Below are positions 46,721 through 49,271 of a stretch of 49,271 bases of DNA, piece by piece. The stretch spans positions 1 through 49,271 of IMG/VR virus record IMGVR_UViG_3300032163_000023, one strand, 5' to 3'. Numbering within the stretch: position 1 is the stretch's first letter; every line of letters begins with the position of its first letter. The notes under the pieces are model-generated. The model saw only the letters and a list, made by a program, of their open reading frames with translations, was not told where the DNA came from and did not search any database. The position numbers were made by a program, and so were the translations under genes. This DNA is from a virus.

Positions 46721-47395
46721 TCACTCCACCACCTTCGCCTCGCCCTCGAACACCGGGCCCAGTTGCGGCGGCTCGCGACCCGTGCGCTTCTGGAAGACAG
46801 CCGCCACCACGGCGGTGATCTCGTCGTCCGTGGGCTCACCGAGCGGCGGCGTGCCGAGAGGCAGGAAGACGCCGAACTGGGCCGAGCCGCCGGGCCGGGG
46901 GTTCAGGCCGATGTCCTGGCCGATGCGCCACAACATGTCGCCCACGCGCAGCAGAGTCTCGACGGCCTTGTCCACGCCGGGCATTGGGGCAGGCAGTCCT
47001 TCCTCCGTCTCAGTCGCCCGCGCCAGCCGTTCCTCCGCCAGCCGGTAGACCTGTTGTAGCGAGCGGAACAGGTCGACCTTGACATCGAGATCCTTGAGCT
47101 TCCGTTCGACCAAGCCGGCGGGCAGTATGTCCCCCGGTGGCATGTGCCGGTCCCGCCAGCGGGTGATGGTCCGGGCAGAGGGGAGCGGTGCCTTCTCCAA
47201 GAGGTCTCCGTACTGCCAGCGGAGCATACCCACGATGGTCTCGGAGCTGAAGCGGTGACACAGGAAGTCGCGGATTTCGTCGAAGAGGGGATGGGCCTCG
47301 ACCGACTCGCCGAACCGATCCTCGGCTCCAGCCGGGAGTCCTATCTTCTCAGCGTCGGGGGTCTTCTTCCGGCGGGGCAAGCAGCACCCTTTCAT
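46721..47395 (-). CDS. HTH-like packaging-region protein (224 aa)
   Basis: ATG 47395. After a basic start (CLPRRKKTPDAEKIG) comes DFLCHRFSSETIVGMLRWQY and the segment LPSARTITRWRDRHMPPGD, which looks like a helix-turn-helix with recognition helix around ARTITRWRD. A long helix (VDLFRSLQQVYRLAEERLAR) and a late PPLGEPTDDEITAVVAAVFQ follow. Position next to the small terminase suggests a second small-terminase-like or packaging regulator, but the family is not recognised. Confidence 0.55.
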   Translation of the reverse strand: MKGCCLPRRKKTPDAEKIGLPAGAEDRFGESVEAHPLFDEIRDFLCHRFSSETIVGMLRWQYGDLLEKAPLPSARTITRWRDRHMPPGDILPAGLVERKLKDLDVKVDLFRSLQQVYRLAEERLARATETEEGLPAPMPGVDKAVETLLRVGDMLWRIGQDIGLNPRPGGSAQFGVFLPLGTPPLGEPTDDEITAVVAAVFQKRTGREPPQLGPVFEGEAKVVE

Positions 47396-47441
47396 GTCCT
47401 CAGGTGGACACGTCCATCTTGCCCGACGGGGTAGAGAGCCT

Positions 47442-47948
47442 CTAAGACTGTGGTGGCAACGTGCCTACATAGGCGAGGAGGGAGTCAACGATCTTGGGCG
47501 GCAGGCCGAGAGCAAGAAGCTGCTGCTTCAGAACGACGTTGACGTTCACGTTGAAAGCCGGCTGCTCCACCCGGAGCCCGAAGCCGGAGGCCAGTCTCAT
47601 CATCTGGTCCATCGCCTTGTTGGCGATCTGGAGGTAGGGGGATTCAACGAGGTTCTGGGACTTCGTTTTGATGACCGGGCCGTACTCGGCCACCTTCTGT
47701 AGCGCGTGGCGCCAGGTCGACCAGGCTTCGCAATAGAGGATGAGAGCGTTGGTGTCGATCTCGGTTACGCCCGCGTCATGGAGTCGCTTGCCGGTCCGTT
47801 CCCATTCACTCTTCGCCTCTGGTGTCAGCCAGTCGGGGACGGGCGGAAGCGTCAGATCGCCCTCAGCGGCAGCGGGTGGGACTATCTCTTCGACACCAGC
47901 GGCCTTCTTGGGGACGGGAAGCGTCGGTTTGGGCTTGCGGCCTTTCAA
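47442..47948 (-). CDS. terS: Terminase small subunit, P27 family (168 aa)
   Basis: The start is TTG 47948, supported by AAAGGGGA eight bases upstream and by the family's habit of starting with KGRKPKPT. The core is DWLTPEAKSEWERTGKRLHD, then DTNALILYCEAWSTWRHALQ and SPYLQIANKAMDQMMRLASG (typical P27/Terminase_4 helix bundle). It recognises phage DNA ends and recruits TerL. Here terS and terL are separated by four other genes including a moron. Confidence 0.85.
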   Translation of the reverse strand: MKGRKPKPTLPVPKKAAGVEEIVPPAAAEGDLTLPPVPDWLTPEAKSEWERTGKRLHDAGVTEIDTNALILYCEAWSTWRHALQKVAEYGPVIKTKSQNLVESPYLQIANKAMDQMMRLASGFGLRVEQPAFNVNVNVVLKQQLLALGLPPKIVDSLLAYVGTLPPQS

Positions 47949-48075
47949 GGGATAGTCCCCTTTGTTTGGAGCGCCGGGGTCGGAGTTGCACCGCCCTCTT
48001 CCGCCTGGATAGCGGACGTGTCGCTGGTTTCACTTCCGACGCTCATGGACTCCTCGACCATGTCCAACAAGAGCA

Positions 48076-48756
48076 TCATCGCCGTTGCGCCGTGGGGACG
48101 TCGCGCTCTGCCATCTTCTCGGCTAGGGCGTTCAGGAGCCGGTCATGCTCGGCCCACCGCGCCAGGATAGTCGGAGTCTTGATGTCGGCCTGGACCTTGT
48201 CGAGCATGGAGAGCAGCCGCTCCACCTCCTCCGGCAGAAACGCAAACGAGATCACATGGTAGTCCAGGGGAATGTCAGTTAGGGCCTGGGGCTCGATAGA
48301 AGCCAGTTGCAAAAGGATCCCGTCGTCGAGACCCGAGTATTCCTTGAGGACCACATCGTCGATCTCGTTGAACAGCTCCCGCAGGATAACCGAGTCGTCT
48401 TCTCCCACGATGGCGTTGTGCGACAACTGCTTCGCCACCTCTTCGCCCCTGGTCATGTCATCGGTGATGACCAGCACGGCGAGGCGCTGGATGCCAGCCT
48501 GCTTAGCTGCCATGACGCGGTGATTCCCTGAGATCACCCGGAGCTTGCCATCGGGGAGTAGCCGGCAGAGTGGGACGCTTTCGACCCGGCCATCGTGCTT
48601 GAGGTTGTCCACCAGGGCACCGAAGGTGGCGGCGGACATCATGCGGGCGTTCTTCTCAAGAAGTTGCAGCTCGTCTATGCTGGCGTATCTGAGGGTCAGG
48701 CCATCAGGGAGACGCAGACTCAGTTCGTCGATGTCCCGTGGTTTTGCAGCCACCAC
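48076..48756 (-). CDS. ParB-like nuclease-domain protein (226 aa)
   Basis: GTG 48756 has AGGAGG seven bases upstream. Residues LRYASIDELQLLEKNARMMS, FGALVDNLKHDGRVESVPLC and LRVISGNHRVMAAKQAGIQR form the ParB/Sulfiredoxin N-terminal domain, with the conserved GNHR box. The rest is mixed (LVITDDMTRGEEVAKQLSHN, VEVERLLSMLDKVQADIKTP-like). Phages often carry such genes just before terS; members have nuclease, CTPase or DNA-modification-linked roles. It overlaps the GNAT-like gene by 37 bases. Confidence 0.75.
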   Translation of the reverse strand: MVAAKPRDIDELSLRLPDGLTLRYASIDELQLLEKNARMMSAATFGALVDNLKHDGRVESVPLCRLLPDGKLRVISGNHRVMAAKQAGIQRLAVLVITDDMTRGEEVAKQLSHNAIVGEDDSVILRELFNEIDDVVLKEYSGLDDGILLQLASIEPQALTDIPLDYHVISFAFLPEEVERLLSMLDKVQADIKTPTILARWAEHDRLLNALAEKMAERDVPTAQRR

Positions 48757-49271
48757 TCTAGTCCCTCCTGGAGCGTCCAGCGCCCAAGCTCGCCGACATA
48801 GTTTAGATGCCCCTCCTTGCGAGAGTGGAGTTTGTAGATACCCCGATACTTCATACTAACAGGCTTGTCCGTGAAAGCCGTAGTCCCGATGGTCTTCGCC
48901 CTGGCAACCATCCCACCATCCGATAGCGAGAGCCTAAGCTCCCGGGACAGACTCGCGGCCAGCACGAGCTTGCCCAGGCGTCGATAGCGATGGTGGGGCA
49001 CGGACACGTCGCACATCATGTAGAGATCCCCAAGCTTCATTATTGAACGGGAAAAGGACAGGAGCCCGACGAGGTAGTCGTCCAGCATGACGGCGAACAT
49101 GAATTGTGGCTGGCCGGGTATGATGTTCTTGCCGAGAAGGCAGTCGCGAAGCCAGCGGAAGGCGGGCGCGTCCAGCTTCATCAGGCGGAGTTTGCAGGAG
49201 GGAGAGATCTCGGCCTGCGGGGGCAGCCTCTTCAGGTGGGGGTCGCGGGTGATCTCCCTTCTTTTGGCCAG
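48720..49271 (-). CDS. GNAT-fold / possible Mom-like protein (cut by right edge)
   Basis: The frame is open from base 49271, beyond an internal ATG at 49181, so the N-terminus lies outside the window; 183 residues are visible. FMFAVMLDDYLVGLLSFSRS, DVSVPHHRYRRLGKLVLAAS and TAFTDKPVSMKYRGIYKL look like an acyl-CoA N-acyltransferase-type core; the closing KYRGxYK segment is a pattern I link, weakly, with the Mom family of phage DNA-modifying proteins. Coupling to a ParB-like gene is compatible with a DNA-modification pair. Function remains open. Confidence 0.5.
   Translation of the reverse strand: MAKRREITRDPHLKRLPPQAEISPSCKLRLMKLDAPAFRWLRDCLLGKNIIPGQPQFMFAVMLDDYLVGLLSFSRSIMKLGDLYMMCDVSVPHHRYRRLGKLVLAASLSRELRLSLSDGGMVARAKTIGTTAFTDKPVSMKYRGIYKLHSRKEGHLNYVGELGRWTLQEGLEWWLQNHGTSTN

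Overview
The window is a GC-rich stretch of a temperate, long-tailed (siphovirus-type) phage or prophage. It carries a complete set of head, connector, tail and lysis genes, a tyrosine integrase flanked by two repressor-type regulators, and the start of a replication module. Short intergenic gaps, ATGA/GTGA/TTGA stop-start overlaps and many GTG and TTG starts are typical of phage DNA. The host cannot be named with certainty. A secreted glycosidase with a long Thr/Pro/Ala 'TPTATP'-type linker (7869-8993) resembles secreted proteins of Chloroflexota, so that phylum is my best guess.

Layout, left to right. 1-3450: leftward early genes (HTH replication protein cut by the left edge, a 40-residue membrane peptide, an HNH-like zinc protein, a zinc-finger protein, a recombination-directionality-factor-like protein, a small zinc protein). 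3451-6069: lysogeny and switch region with tRNA-Arg(UCG), a leftward promoter, XRE regulator, integrase, a second XRE regulator reading the other way, an inverted-repeat operator, a zinc ribbon and a rightward Cys-cluster/HTH gene. 6014-8993: a tandem CsrA-like protein, holin and two TIM-barrel glycosidases. 9046-21476: tail tip and fibres (a 1050-residue fibre built from about 35 short repeats, a beta-helix spike, three paralogous tail proteins, hub and distal tail protein). 21476-28610: tape measure, a rightward lipoprotein moron, tail assembly chaperones with a -1 frameshift, tail tube. 28692-42208: connectors, decoration proteins, capsid, scaffold-like and protease-like proteins, an AdoMet-decarboxylase-like gene, minor head protein and portal. 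42289-47948: small regulators, large terminase carrying an intein, and small terminase. 48076-49271: ParB-like protein and a GNAT-like protein cut by the right edge.

Structural genes are read leftward, from about 49 kb to 6 kb. Exceptions are two single-gene rightward insertions with their own predicted promoters (26359-26700 and 46456-46716) and the rightward part of the lysogeny region. Several structural genes are preceded by GC-rich hairpins, and two of these have GGA in the loop, which is the feature CsrA proteins recognise. The phage also encodes a CsrA-like protein that looks like a fused, half-degenerate dimer. Together these suggest a possible phage-encoded post-transcriptional control circuit. 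Three LAGLIDADG elements (one intein, two free-standing genes) sit within 8.2 kb of the head and packaging region.

All identifications come from reading translated sequence and recalling family motifs. No search was run.
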